Shown here piece after piece: positions 17,993 through 26,522 of a DNA stretch of 64,000 nt. A program made the position numbers and the translations under genes. The stretch's first letter is position 1; each line of letters starts with the position of its first letter. The notes beneath the pieces were generated by a model. That model was not told the origin of the DNA, searched no databases, and saw only the letters and a list, made by a program, of their open reading frames with translations. The stretch covers positions 62,001 through 126,000 of the forward strand of contig NZ_BMMX01000007.1 of NCBI RefSeq assembly GCF_014646155.1, written 5' to 3'. This DNA comes from Mangrovihabitans endophyticus. GTDB lineage: Bacteria; Actinomycetota; Actinomycetes; Mycobacteriales; Micromonosporaceae.

Positions 17993-18727
17993 TTACAGGC
18001 CCGACTCGGCGGTACGCACCATGATGCGCCGGCACTCCTCGCAACGCACCACCTCGTCGTCCGGGGCGGAACGCACCCGGGCCAGGTCCGCGCCGTACAG
18101 CTCGATGCGGCAACCACCGCAACGGCCCGCGCGCATCAGCGCCGCGCCCATGCCGGAGTCCAGGCGGATCTTGTCGTAGAGCGCGATCAGGTCGGTCGGC
18201 AGATCCGCGGCCAACGGCCCCCGAGCGGCCGTCTTGAACTCCTCCTCCTTGGTGATTTCCGCGTACGCCTCATCGCGGCGCGCCTCGGCCGACGTGCGCC
18301 GCTCGTTCGCCTCGGCGAGCTTGGCGGTCACCCCGTTGAGCGCCTCCTCGGCCGACTCGCGCTGCTCCATCAGCTCCAGTTCGGCATCCTCCAGTTCGGA
18401 CTGACGCCGGTTGAGCGTGGCCATCTCATGCTGCAGGCCCTCGATCTCACGCAGCGCCCCGCCGGCGTCCAACCTCGCCTGGTCACGCGCCTTGCGGGTG
18501 CGCACCTGCTCGATGTCCCGCTCGAACCGGGAGATGTCCCGGTCCAGATCGTCGACCGCGACCTGCGCGCGTACCCGCTCGTCCTCCAGCGCAGAGATCT
18601 CCCGCGCCACGGTGTCGATCTCGGCAAGCTCGGGCAGCGACTTGCGCCGATGCGCGAGCTGGGCCAGAGCCGTGTCGATGGCCTGCAGGTCGAGCAGACG
18701 GCGTTGGGCTTCCGGGGCGGCCTTCAC
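17993..18727 (-). CDS. C4 zinc-ribbon coiled-coil protein (Rv2229c type)
   Basis: 244 residues. Residues 1-170 form a long antiparallel coiled coil (heptads rich in Leu, Glu, Arg). The C-terminal zinc ribbon has GRCGGCR and VRCEECRRIM, giving four Cys ligands. Homologues in this operon are thought to bind nucleic acid, but the role is not settled. GTG 18727 overlaps the Nif3 stop codon (GTGA) and follows AAAGGAG, so translation is coupled. Between Nif3 and the RNase H fusion in a strongly conserved three-gene set. Confidence 0.92.
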   Translation of the reverse strand: MKAAPEAQRRLLDLQAIDTALAQLAHRRKSLPELAEIDTVAREISALEDERVRAQVAVDDLDRDISRFERDIEQVRTRKARDQARLDAGGALREIEGLQHEMATLNRRQSELEDAELELMEQRESAEEALNGVTAKLAEANERRTSAEARRDEAYAEITKEEEFKTAARGPLAADLPTDLIALYDKIRLDSGMGAALMRAGRCGGCRIELYGADLARVRSAPDDEVVRCEECRRIMVRTAESGL

Positions 18728-19656
18728 GACAGGCTCTCCTTTGTCATTGCGATGGCCTGGTCGCCTCCGGCACGGAGGGTCCAGGGATCGGTGTCCACAT
18801 CGGACACCTGAACGTCGACAGGGAATCGGCGGCGCAGCCATCCGGCCAGCTCGTCGAGCCAGGGCCGCTCGCTGGCCCAGTGCGCCACATCCAGCAGCGC
18901 CGGCCCGCCGTCGGCGAGATGCTCGGTCGCCGGATGATGCCGCAGGTCGGCACAGAGGTACGCGTCCACGCCCGCCCGTGCCGCGTCGGCCAGAAAACCG
19001 TCGCCCGCGCCGCCGCAGACGGCCACCACCCGCACCGTCCGGTCCGCTTGGCCGGCGGCGCGCACCCCCGCGGCGGTGCCCGGCAGACGCTGCGCCACCC
19101 GGGCGGTGAACGCGTCGAAGCGCATCGGCTCGTCCAACTCCCCGATGCGCCCGATGCCGCGCCCCTCCCCCGCCGCCGCGCCCGCGGCCGGGACCAGAGG
19201 GCGCACGGCGGTCAGTCCCAGACATGCCGCCAGCGCGTCGGACACGCCCGGATCGGCGACGTCGGCGTTGGTGTGCGCGGTGTAGAGGGCCACGCCCGCG
19301 CGGATCAGGCGGTGCACGATGCGACCCTTGTGGGTGTCCGGCGCGAGGGACGACACCGGGCGCAGCAGCAACGGGTGATGCGCGACGATCAGGTGCGCGC
19401 CGACGGCCAGCGCCTCATCGACGGTTTCCGGCACGCAGTCGACCACGCAGAGCACACGACCCACCGCCGCGTCGAAGTCGCCCAGCACCGGGCCGACGCG
19501 GTCCCACTGCTCAGCCCAGGCACGCGGATATCGCTGATCCAGCGCGGCGACGACATCGCGGACGGTGGGAGCGGCTGGATCGGACACGGCTGGATCGGAC
19601 ACGGCTGGGTCGGACACGGCTGGGTCAGACACGGCGGAGTCGGTCACGACCGCCAA
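18724..19656 (-). CDS. Nif3-like dinuclear metal centre protein
   Basis: 310 residues of the NIF3/YqfO family: WAEQWDRVGPVLGD, LIVAHHPLLLRPVSSL (metal-binding His pair), HTNADVADPGVSDALA, and late in the protein VCGGAGDGFLADAARAGVDAYLCADLRHHPATEH. The exact biochemical role of the family is unsettled. The N-terminus has an unusual run of 5-residue SDPAV repeats coded by a 15-bp tandem repeat, ahead of the conserved domain start at about residue 31. The start is uncertain: TTG 19656 is the first in-frame start, and GTG codons recur within the repeats. Tightly coupled to the zinc-ribbon gene (4-bp overlap) and 10 bp after the flavoprotein gene. Confidence 0.9.
   Translation of the reverse strand: MAVVTDSAVSDPAVSDPAVSDPAVSDPAAPTVRDVVAALDQRYPRAWAEQWDRVGPVLGDFDAAVGRVLCVVDCVPETVDEALAVGAHLIVAHHPLLLRPVSSLAPDTHKGRIVHRLIRAGVALYTAHTNADVADPGVSDALAACLGLTAVRPLVPAAGAAAGEGRGIGRIGELDEPMRFDAFTARVAQRLPGTAAGVRAAGQADRTVRVVAVCGGAGDGFLADAARAGVDAYLCADLRHHPATEHLADGGPALLDVAHWASERPWLDELAGWLRRRFPVDVQVSDVDTDPWTLRAGGDQAIAMTKESLS
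19573..19647. repeat. 15-bp tandem repeat, five copies, in the nif3-like 5' end
   Basis: The unit GGCTGGATCGGACAC occurs twice exactly, twice with one or two changes, and a fifth time more degenerate (19633-19647). Each unit encodes five residues (SDPAV on the minus strand) and keeps the frame. Each carries a GTG codon in frame. Such arrays easily gain or lose units. Confidence 0.9.
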
Positions 19657-19666
19657 CTCTATAACC

Positions 19667-20251
19667 CTAGGAGACGGCCCCCGGCTCGACTCGGCTGTTG
19701 GCGATCATCGGGTTGGTGACCGCCTGCAAGGCCCGGCGCCAGGGGAACTGATTGCGGTAACGATCCGTCTGCCCCGGCCCGCCCAGCAGGTAAAGATCGT
19801 CGCCATAGAGCACGTGCACGCCCCAGTCCCGCAGCTTGGCCAGGGACTCGTGCATGACGGGGTGCAGGGCCATGACCCGGTTGGTGTACGGGACCACCGC
19901 GGTCGGCACGCCGTAACCGTACCCCTCCACCAGCAGTCCCAGCACGAGCGTGTCGGTGATGCCGGCGGCCCACTTGTTGACCGTGTTGACGGTCGCCGGG
20001 GCGACGATCATCGCGTCCGCCGGTGGCAGCACATCCGCGTCGCCGGGGCTCTTGTAGTGCGTGCGCACCGGGTGACCGGTCTGCTCCTGCAGCTCGGCCA
20101 CGTCGACGAACTTCAGCCCGTCCGGGGTGGTGACCACACACACCTCCCAGCCGTCGCGCTGGGCCAGGTCGACGAGAATGCCGACGTCGCGGGCCATCGG
20201 AGAACCACAGACCAGCACATAGAGCACTCCGCGCACGGGCTTGATCCTCAC
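19667..20251 (-). CDS. Flavoprotein, PPC-decarboxylase/Dfp-like
   Basis: 194 residues with the HFCD flavoprotein fold: VLYVLVCGSPMARDVGILVDLAQ at the N-terminus, an FMN-site-like PADAMIVAPATVNTVNKWAAGITD (residues 80-100), and VVPYTNRVMALHP. The family contains phosphopantothenoylcysteine decarboxylase and lantibiotic decarboxylases such as EpiD. The true CoaBC of the organism is expected elsewhere, so this is a specialised paralogue. It lies 13 bp after an XRE regulator gene; this XRE-flavoprotein pair recurs in actinobacteria. GTG start at 20251. Substrate unknown. Confidence 0.85.
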   Translation of the reverse strand: MRIKPVRGVLYVLVCGSPMARDVGILVDLAQRDGWEVCVVTTPDGLKFVDVAELQEQTGHPVRTHYKSPGDADVLPPADAMIVAPATVNTVNKWAAGITDTLVLGLLVEGYGYGVPTAVVPYTNRVMALHPVMHESLAKLRDWGVHVLYGDDLYLLGGPGQTDRYRNQFPWRRALQAVTNPMIANSRVEPGAVS

Positions 20252-20264
20252 GTGCTATCCCATC

Positions 20265-21488
20265 TCATACGCCGACTCCCATCTGCTCTGCCAGCTCCGC
20301 GACGGGCGCCGGCGGCGCGCCTCGCGTACGCCGCAGCACGTCGGAGAGAACCTCGTGGGCCAGCGGGCGACACCGGATCTCGGACGGGGCGAGGCGGTCG
20401 CCCTCCAGCAGCATTTCGCTGGCCTTGTCCACGTCGCCGATCTGGGTGTACCCACGGGCGATGTCGAGATAATGATGGGCTCGACGCTCCGGGAGGAGCG
20501 CGGCGAATCCGTCCGGATCGATCCGCTCGTGCGTGTCCACGGCGGTGCGCCCGTCCCCGAGCTCGACGGCCGTCGCGCATCGGTGCAGTTCCACGTTGGT
20601 CGGGCCGAAACTGGTCCAGTAGTGGTTCTGGTCACCGCCCATGGCGTTCGCCGCCTGATCGGCGCCGGCAAGCAAGTCACGGACGGTAGCGGAATCGCCG
20701 ATACGCGCCGCCGCCATCGCCCCATTGAGCAGCAGCATCCCGTACACGGACAGCCGGTCGGGGTCGAGTTCCCCGGAGGGCGCCAGCCGGTTGGCGATGT
20801 TGACGTTGACCTCCAGCGACGGCCGCACCCGGCCGAGTGCGAGCAGCGCACTGCCCACGCGATAACTCGCCAGCCCCGCCAGAAGCTGGTCGCCGGCCCG
20901 CTGCGAGACCGCGATCGAACGGTCGGCGGCGAGCCAGGACAGCTCGTGCTCGCCGACCTTGCGCAGCGCGGACGAGGCGATCTGATAAACCTGGCCCAGC
21001 AGATGTGCGGCGTCGTGCGCGTGCTCCGTGGTCGCGTAGGCGCTGTCCGCGGCCTGGGCGTCGCGCAGCAACTTCGGCAGCACACGAGCCAGCGGCCCGT
21101 ACTTCGCGTGCTGATAGGTCAGCCAGGCATGGCTGACGGCCTTGTGCATCTCCGGTAACGGCGGCGAATGTGGCACCACCTGGAAGAAAGCACTCATCTG
21201 GTCATATCGCTCCAGAGCCGCCCGAATCTCCTCGACCTCGACCTGGTCGATGCAGTTCTGGGTCTCCGGCCGCCGCTCCGGCTCCTTGCCCAGCAAGAGC
21301 TGAACGTCGACCGCCAGCACGTCGGCGATCTCGTACACGATGGAGAATTTGTCGAGTCGGCGGACGCCTCTCTCCACCTTGTCGACCCAGCTCTTCGATT
21401 TGCCCAGCCGATCAGCAAATACCTGCTGGGACATCTTGCGCCGGCCCCGCCAGTACGCGACCCGGCGTCCGATCGGCAGCTCGTCCAC
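20265..21488 (-). CDS. XRE-family regulator with C-terminal TPR-like repeats
   Basis: 407 residues. An N-terminal helix-turn-helix (WRGRRKMSQQVFADRLGKSKSWVDKVERG split as ...RKMSQQVFADRLG and KSKSWVDKVERG) is followed by about 300 residues of helical repeats resembling tetratricopeptides (for example AHDAAHLLGQVYQIASSALRK and HHYLDIARGYTQIGDVDKA). Large XRE-TPR regulators often sense a peptide or small ligand through the repeats. GTG 21488 has GGGAGG 5 nt upstream and matches the usual N-terminus (VDELPIGRR). First gene of a five-gene operon reaching the RNase H fusion, and divergent from a Prim-Pol-like gene. Confidence 0.9.
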   Translation of the reverse strand: MDELPIGRRVAYWRGRRKMSQQVFADRLGKSKSWVDKVERGVRRLDKFSIVYEIADVLAVDVQLLLGKEPERRPETQNCIDQVEVEEIRAALERYDQMSAFFQVVPHSPPLPEMHKAVSHAWLTYQHAKYGPLARVLPKLLRDAQAADSAYATTEHAHDAAHLLGQVYQIASSALRKVGEHELSWLAADRSIAVSQRAGDQLLAGLASYRVGSALLALGRVRPSLEVNVNIANRLAPSGELDPDRLSVYGMLLLNGAMAAARIGDSATVRDLLAGADQAANAMGGDQNHYWTSFGPTNVELHRCATAVELGDGRTAVDTHERIDPDGFAALLPERRAHHYLDIARGYTQIGDVDKASEMLLEGDRLAPSEIRCRPLAHEVLSDVLRRTRGAPPAPVAELAEQMGVGV

Positions 21489-21733
21489 GGTGCCTCCCCA
21501 ACTCATCCAGCGTCCCCAGCCGGTGAGCCATTCGGTGCGTTGTCCGCAGTGTGAATCTCACCGCTGCACGCCCGTCGCACAGCGTGTGTGATCGCCTGCT
21601 CACCGATGCTCGTAGTTTTGTCTGCAACTTGCAAAGGGTGAATCTGACGGATTTAACGAGGTGTGTCGTGCTTGGAAACGGCACGTTTGGCTGATACGGC
21701 CGCCAGCGTCAGCAGGTATGGGGGTAACGAACC
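21489..21733. promoter_or_regulatory. Divergent promoter region between XRE and Prim-Pol-like genes, with a palindrome
   Basis: 245 bp. It contains TGCAACTTGCA (21623-21633), identical over 11 nt to the centre of the palindrome in the GAPDH-paralogue promoter (5806-5816). Neighbouring AT-richer text (CGTAGTTTTGTCTGCAA and GGATTTAACGAGG) could supply -10 elements for both directions. Binding by the XRE protein is a guess. Confidence 0.45.
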
Positions 21734-22294
21734 ATGTCATGGACCAACGGCCGGCCGCCCGGTCCGGTCTCGGCGCTGACACGCATGCGGCTGCGCCGCG
21801 CGGCGGCCAGGTACGCTCGGCAGGGCTGGGCCGTCCTCCCCGGACGCCACCCACACGCTCTCCTGCTGCCGACCGGCCTGACCTTCGACGCGATCGAGGT
21901 TCCCTCGCCCCTGGGACTGCGCGCACTCGGCCGGGCCCGGCTGCGCGCCGGTCTGCTGGGCGACGTCGCGGCTCGCGGCCCGGTGGCGTCCACGCCGAGC
22001 GGACGCTGGATGTTCCTCACCCAGCCGGGCGTGCCGTTGCGCCCGGAACTGCGGCGGGTGTCCGCCGTCGCCCTGCACGGCAGCAACTCGTGGATCCCGG
22101 CACCACCGAGCCGCGTACCGGGAGGCATGGTGCGGTGGATGGTGGCGCCGGAACTCACCGGATGGCGGCTGCCGACGGCAGTGGCCGTGCAGACTCTGCT
22201 GATCGACGCACTGGCCACACTCGGCACGGCGACACGCAACCCCGGCCGGCCGATGATTCCGCGGCAGCTCTCCACGACTCGCCGCGCCGAGTGA
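21734..22294 (+). CDS. Short bifunctional primase/polymerase N-terminal-like (Prim-Pol) protein
   Basis: 186 residues that resemble the N-terminal Prim-Pol domain annotated in actinobacteria: AARYARQGWAVLPGRHPHAL, LTFDAIEVPSPLGLRAL, TPSGRWMFLTQPG, and LHGSNSWIPAPPSRVPGG near the end. It has no helicase or primase C-terminal part, and the Asp/His triad of active Prim-Pol enzymes cannot be recognised with confidence. It may be a non-catalytic member. ATG 21734. Divergent from the XRE-flavoprotein operon, so the three may form one regulatory unit. Converges on the kinase-like gene with a 14-bp gap. Confidence 0.72.
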   Translation: MSWTNGRPPGPVSALTRMRLRRAAARYARQGWAVLPGRHPHALLLPTGLTFDAIEVPSPLGLRALGRARLRAGLLGDVAARGPVASTPSGRWMFLTQPGVPLRPELRRVSAVALHGSNSWIPAPPSRVPGGMVRWMVAPELTGWRLPTAVAVQTLLIDALATLGTATRNPGRPMIPRQLSTTRRAE

Positions 22295-22308
22295 CTCACA
22301 CGCCCCGG

Positions 22309-22932
22309 TCACCCGATGGCGTGCGGCCAAGCCGTTCCGTCCACCACGATGTGTGCCCGGGATACCGGATCCACCCGGTCGACATAGCGTTCCTGAGCCG
22401 GCCGGTACAGATTCGCGTGCCGCCACCGTGCCTGCTCCGCCGACCCGAGCCAGTGCCGGTCCCGGGCCACGCATCGGCGCAGCGACTCCTGGGGCGTCAC
22501 CTCCACATAGATCCGCAGGTCCCAGTGGGCGTCCAGGGCAGGCCGCTGCAGGAAGACACCGTCGGCGATCAGGATCGCGTCGGCGGCGGCGAGACGGTCG
22601 ACGGGAGCATGCGCATCGGTACCCGCGGTCCGGAAACGTCGCGAGCCGCCGTCACCCAACGGACACAGCAGCCGGTCACGGATCGCCGGACAGTCCCATG
22701 CCCGGGCGTAGAAGTTCTCCGCCGAATCGTAGGGAAAGCCGTCCAGGCCGGGCACCATGCACATGAAATGATCCAGTTCGGCGCGGATGATCTGGCGCCG
22801 CGTGGTGGTCCGCAAGGCTCGCGCAACGCTGTCGGCCAGCGTTGTCTTGCCGGCGCCGGACGGCCCGTCGACGCCGACGCGGATCGGATGCGACCGCCGC
22901 ATGCCCAGAATCCGTGCCACGATCCGGGCCAC
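22309..22932 (-). CDS. Uridine-kinase-like P-loop kinase
   Basis: About 207 residues. Walker A GVDGPSGAGKTTLAD lies near residue 20, followed by a segment ELDHFMCMVPGLDGFPYDS with the usual Asp before the substrate-binding loop, ADAILIADGVFLQRP and a lid RRCVARDR. This is the uridine kinase/phosphoribulokinase-like fold; true uridine kinases keep a slightly different lid, so the substrate is open. The start is uncertain: I use GTG 22932 (VARIVARILGMRR) because it matches the usual short lead before the P-loop; in-frame GTG and TTG codons reach back to 22998. Confidence 0.8.
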   Translation of the reverse strand: MARIVARILGMRRSHPIRVGVDGPSGAGKTTLADSVARALRTTTRRQIIRAELDHFMCMVPGLDGFPYDSAENFYARAWDCPAIRDRLLCPLGDGGSRRFRTAGTDAHAPVDRLAAADAILIADGVFLQRPALDAHWDLRIYVEVTPQESLRRCVARDRHWLGSAEQARWRHANLYRPAQERYVDRVDPVSRAHIVVDGTAWPHAIG

Positions 22933-23045
22933 ATCGTGGTGGTTCGTGTCGCCGCCGCATGCCACGGGCAAGCATCCTGCCACCGGCGCTCCCGGCAACG
23001 CCCGCGCGCCGCGGTCAACGAACCGCTACGGCCTGGGACACCGGG

Positions 23046-23900
23046 TCAGACGCCGGCGGCCAGTTCCCGGTAGGCGGCGACGACGGCGGCCGTACGCTCG
23101 GCGAGCTCCGCACCGGACTCGGCCGCCGGTTGCGCGATGCCGGCGGTGATGCGGGACAGCATCAGGTCCGCGTCCCGAGTGGTCTGTCGCAGGCGCTGTT
23201 CCCGGATCCAGCTCTCCCCGGCCAGGGCGGCGGCGTCGACGGCGGACAACATCCGGTTGGCCGTGACGCCGGTCTCCTGCCAGAGTTGCTCGACCCGGTC
23301 ACGTCGCTCGGCCAAGGCGATCATGGCAGAGCTGCCGGGTGGCAGGTCGGCACGGGCAGCGTCGGCCAGTTCCGCTCGCAAGCGACGGATCTCCTGGCGG
23401 CGGGCCAACAGGGCGGCGAGTTCGTCCAGCGCCCGCGTCAGATCGTGGTCGGCGACCTGCGGATCGATCATGCCGGCCAGGTCCGGCCAGGTCCGGCGGA
23501 TCCGCCGCGCAACATCCATGACGCGGGCGAACGCTGCCCGTTCCGCGGAGGCCCACAGCACGTGGACGCGGTCGCCATGCGGCACCGCGAACACGCCCGT
23601 CGGTGCGCTGCGGGTCTGCCCGGCGAAGACGGCGATGACGACCGCTGCGCCCAGACATGCGGAGATCTGCCAGGGGACGACACCTGACAGGGCGAACACC
23701 GCACCCGCGGCGCCGAGCGCCATGGCCAGGCGGCCGGCGAATCGCACCCGGTCGCCGATGCTCCGACCGGTGCCGGGCAGCGGGACCGCCTCGCTCACCG
23801 ACCCGGCGCTGCGGCGGCGTGACCGGCCCGCTCGCATCTTCAGGGGACGCTGCGCGACGACGACCTTCTCCGCATCGATGCCGAGGTGCAGAACCGCCAC
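23046..23900 (-). CDS. Membrane protein with two TM segments and a coiled-coil tail
   Basis: About 284 residues; no known function. An N-terminal cytoplasmic stretch rich in Arg (KMRAGRSRRRS) precedes two hydrophobic helices (around 55-75 and 76-95: FAGRLAMALGAAGAVFALSG, ISACLGAAVVIAVFAG). The rest is mostly helical and charged (DLTRALDELAALLARRQEIRRL..., ERTAAVVAAYRELA), suggesting a coiled coil. GTG 23900 is used because it gives a natural N-terminus (VAVLHLGIDAEK); the frame remains open upstream. Confidence 0.68.
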   Translation of the reverse strand: MAVLHLGIDAEKVVVAQRPLKMRAGRSRRRSAGSVSEAVPLPGTGRSIGDRVRFAGRLAMALGAAGAVFALSGVVPWQISACLGAAVVIAVFAGQTRSAPTGVFAVPHGDRVHVLWASAERAAFARVMDVARRIRRTWPDLAGMIDPQVADHDLTRALDELAALLARRQEIRRLRAELADAARADLPPGSSAMIALAERRDRVEQLWQETGVTANRMLSAVDAAALAGESWIREQRLRQTTRDADLMLSRITAGIAQPAAESGAELAERTAAVVAAYRELAAGV

Positions 23901-24054
23901 GTCAGCCCTCCCGGTCGTCGGGGACGGGCCGGCCGCCGGGGGTGCGACCGAGCCCGTCCGCCTGCGGGTTTCCGCCGCAGGTGCCAGAGAAATCGGTGCG
24001 CGGCATCGGCACATGAGCGGTCATGCAGGTGCATCCCGGGTGCGGGGGCGTGTC

Positions 24055-24495
24055 TCATCCGACCGCGGCGGGGATGGCGCCGAGACGCTCCAGCCGCAGC
24101 CGGATCCCGCCCCGGCTGCGGCCGAACTCGGCCATTAACTCGCGGTCGGATGCTCCCTCGCGATGCCTGGCCAGCAGGCGCTGGTCGTCCTCGCGGGTCC
24201 ACCGGCCGCCCTGGTTGGGGTGGGCGCGCTGGGGTCGCCCCTGCTCGGGCGGCTGCCCCAGGACCGTCAGCGCGGTCAGCGTGGACATCAGGAGCTCGGC
24301 CACGATGGGCAGGTCGTCGTGCGAGATCCCTCCGCCGATCTCGCTCACGATCCGTCCGTCACGGTCGACGCCGATGACCGTCACGTCGACACATCGGTCA
24401 CCGGCGTCGGTGGCGGCGACGCGATAGGTGGAGTCACCGACGACGACGCTGCGGTCGAGGATCACATGGGCCGGAAGGTGCTCGATGTCGTTCAT
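24055..24495 (-). CDS. Small protein with C-terminal Myb/SANT-like helix-turn-helix
   Basis: 146 residues. The first 80 residues form a possible beta-rich domain (YRVAATDAGDRCVDVTVIGVD). The C-terminal 45 residues, GGRWTREDDQRLLARHREG and ASDRELMAEFGRSRGGIRLR, match the three-helix Myb-like pattern W-x2-E-D-x2-L-x8-G-x3-x-E-[LI]-A-x2-x-GR-x3-[GA]-I-x-x-R-L that is common in bacterial accessory proteins and may bind DNA. ATG 24495 is clear. It faces the neighbouring membrane protein gene on the same strand with 154 bp between. Confidence 0.7.
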   Translation of the reverse strand: MNDIEHLPAHVILDRSVVVGDSTYRVAATDAGDRCVDVTVIGVDRDGRIVSEIGGGISHDDLPIVAELLMSTLTALTVLGQPPEQGRPQRAHPNQGGRWTREDDQRLLARHREGASDRELMAEFGRSRGGIRLRLERLGAIPAAVG

Positions 24496-24590
24496 GACGC
24501 CGACCCTAGGACCGCCCTACGACAAAACCAGAGCGTCCGGGACGGTCCGCCGGGCACCTCCCCGAGCGGCCCGCGATGCCGCGCGAGCGA

Positions 24591-25220
24591 TCATGGCCGC
24601 AGCCGGTCGCGCAGCAGCCGAACCCCCGGTCCGTCCAACTCACCGAGCACCACCGCCCGGCCCGTCATCGCCATCATCAGCGCCTCCGCCGGACCGGCGA
24701 CCACGGCACCCGTGCCCCAGGACCAGTCCAGGTCGGTCGACTCGAACCGCAGGTCGGCCACCCGGCGCCGTGGCGTGAACCCGATCGCGCGTCCGCCGGT
24801 GAGGAAGTCGAGGGAGGCATGCAGCCGGTCCAGGCGCAGCCCATGCGGAAGGCCGAGCGGGCGGCGGATGTCCTGGCCGTGCACCTGAAGGTCGGTCAAC
24901 TGGCCGCGAAGGCCGACCACCGGTGGCTTGACCGGATGATTGGCCCGCTCACGCAGCGTGGCGGCCATCTCGCCGGCCGGGCGCTCCGCTGCCCGCACCG
25001 CCAGCCTGATGTTGGCACGATGCAGATTGAGGCCGCTGCGGAGCACCAGCGGCGGCAGTGCTCGCGGCGGGGTGTCTACCGCGGCGACCAGATGCCCGGC
25101 GACCTGCTTGACCGTCCATCGACTGCACAGACTCATCATGTCGAGCTGCGCGGGGGTCAGCGAATCCAGGAGATCGGCGACCCGGTGCCGCTCATCGGCG
25201 ATCGCGGCGAGGAGATCCAC
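24591..25220 (-). CDS. Maleylpyruvate-isomerase-family (MDMPI/DinB-like) protein
   Basis: 209 residues. N-terminal four-helix bundle: LLAAIADERHRVADLLDSL, and WTVKQVAGHLVAAVDTPP with the metal-binding His (W-x3-x-V-x-H), plus LQVHGQDIRRPLG later. These are the metal-dependent, mycothiol-using isomerase/transferase relatives found across actinobacteria; the individual substrates are mostly unknown. GTG 25220 gives VDLLAAIADERH, the usual beginning. Divergent from the MFS transporter with about 70 bp between. Confidence 0.82.
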   Translation of the reverse strand: MDLLAAIADERHRVADLLDSLTPAQLDMMSLCSRWTVKQVAGHLVAAVDTPPRALPPLVLRSGLNLHRANIRLAVRAAERPAGEMAATLRERANHPVKPPVVGLRGQLTDLQVHGQDIRRPLGLPHGLRLDRLHASLDFLTGGRAIGFTPRRRVADLRFESTDLDWSWGTGAVVAGPAEALMMAMTGRAVVLGELDGPGVRLLRDRLRP

Positions 25221-25289
25221 GACGCAGACACTACGCGGCTGCATCGGGGCCGCCTTGACCGTGGATGCATGCCACGTGAGAGTCGATCC

Positions 25290-26492
25290 ATGACGGATGC
25301 GCCGGAAGAACTGTGGCGCAACCGGGAATTCAACCTTCTCTGGATCAGCCAGTCACTGTCCGACCTGGGCAACGCGATCGCCACCCTGGCCGTACCGCTG
25401 CTGGTGCTCTCCCTGACGCGCTCGCCGGTTCAGGCCGGGCTGGTCGGCACGGCCGGCCTGGTGGCGACGGCCGCGTGCCGGTTGCCGGCCGGTGTCCTGG
25501 TGGACCGGCTCGACCGCCGCCGCATCATGCTGGTATGTGATGCGGTCCGGCTCAGCGCGTACCTCCTGCTCGGCGTGATCGTGCTCGGTGGACGGGCTTC
25601 GGTCCCGGCGATCGCCGGGGTCACGGTCGTGGGAGCGGCCTGCAACGCCGTCTTCGGTACGGCCGAACACTCGTCGCTGCGCAACCTCGTGCTACCTCAG
25701 CAACTGCCCACGGCGGTCGCCCGCAACGAGGCACGGACGTACGGCACCGCACTCGCCGGGCCACCGTTGGGCGGCGTGTTGTTCGGACTGGGACCGGCGC
25801 TGCCGTTCTTCGGCGACGCGATCACCTTCCTGATGTCGCTGCTCGGCGTGACCATGGTGCGCCGGCCGTTGCAGGAGAACCGCCGCGGCGACATCGGCGA
25901 CCACCGGTCCGCGATGGCGGCCGGGCTGCGCTTCGTCTTCGGCAACCCGTTCCTGCGCACGATCCTGCTGATCGGCGCGCCGCTGAACCTCGCGATCACG
26001 GGGAGCATCTTCACCATCATCGTCACCCTGCAGCGCGGCGGAACGCCGCCGGCGATCATCGGCACGGTCGAGACGGTGGTGGCGATCGGCGGGTTGCTCG
26101 GCGCGATCGCCGCACCCGCGCTGCATCGCCGGATGGCGCTGCCGAAGCTGATCCGCACGATCTGCTGGGCCGCCGCCGTCCTCATCGCGGCAGCCGCGAT
26201 GGTCGCCGACAGTGTCGCCGCCGCCGTCCCGGTGGCCGCCGTGGTCTTTCTCGGGCCGGCTTCGAACGCCGCGCTCTTCGGCCATCTGGCGGCGATCACC
26301 CCCGACCGGCTGCAGGGCCGGGTGGTGAGCGTGGTGATCGTGATGGCCACGTCGATCTCCGCCATCGCGCCGCTGCTCGCCGGCACCATGATCACGATGT
26401 TGGGCAGCCGGGCGGCGGTCGTGGCGCTGGCCGCCATCGTGACGGTCACCGCTCTCGCGGCGCGCCACGCGCGCTTCGCCCACCGGGCGTGA
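25290..26492 (+). CDS. MFS transporter, enterobactin/macrolide-exporter-like
   Basis: 400 residues with about 12 membrane helices. The N-terminus LWRNREFNLLWISQSLSDLG and the loop 2-3 motif LVDRLDRRRIMLVCDAVR are typical of the MFS_3/EntS-type drug and siderophore exporters. The substrate is unknown. ATG 25290 is used; another ATG at 25269 in the same frame would add seven residues. Its 3' end lies within a shared bidirectional terminator facing the GH64 gene. Confidence 0.88.
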   Translation: MTDAPEELWRNREFNLLWISQSLSDLGNAIATLAVPLLVLSLTRSPVQAGLVGTAGLVATAACRLPAGVLVDRLDRRRIMLVCDAVRLSAYLLLGVIVLGGRASVPAIAGVTVVGAACNAVFGTAEHSSLRNLVLPQQLPTAVARNEARTYGTALAGPPLGGVLFGLGPALPFFGDAITFLMSLLGVTMVRRPLQENRRGDIGDHRSAMAAGLRFVFGNPFLRTILLIGAPLNLAITGSIFTIIVTLQRGGTPPAIIGTVETVVAIGGLLGAIAAPALHRRMALPKLIRTICWAAAVLIAAAAMVADSVAAAVPVAAVVFLGPASNAALFGHLAAITPDRLQGRVVSVVIVMATSISAIAPLLAGTMITMLGSRAAVVALAAIVTVTALAARHARFAHRA

Positions 26493-26510
26493 ATCCCGGC
26501 GGGCGAAGCG
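26472..26510. terminator. Bidirectional terminator between MFS and GH64 genes
   Basis: CGCTTCGCCCACCGGG (26472-26487) pairs with CCCGGCGGGCGAAGCG (26495-26510) with one G-U/C-A position; 7-nt loop. The left arm overlaps the end of the MFS gene. Confidence 0.7.
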
Positions 26511-26522
26511 AACGTGCGCGGA

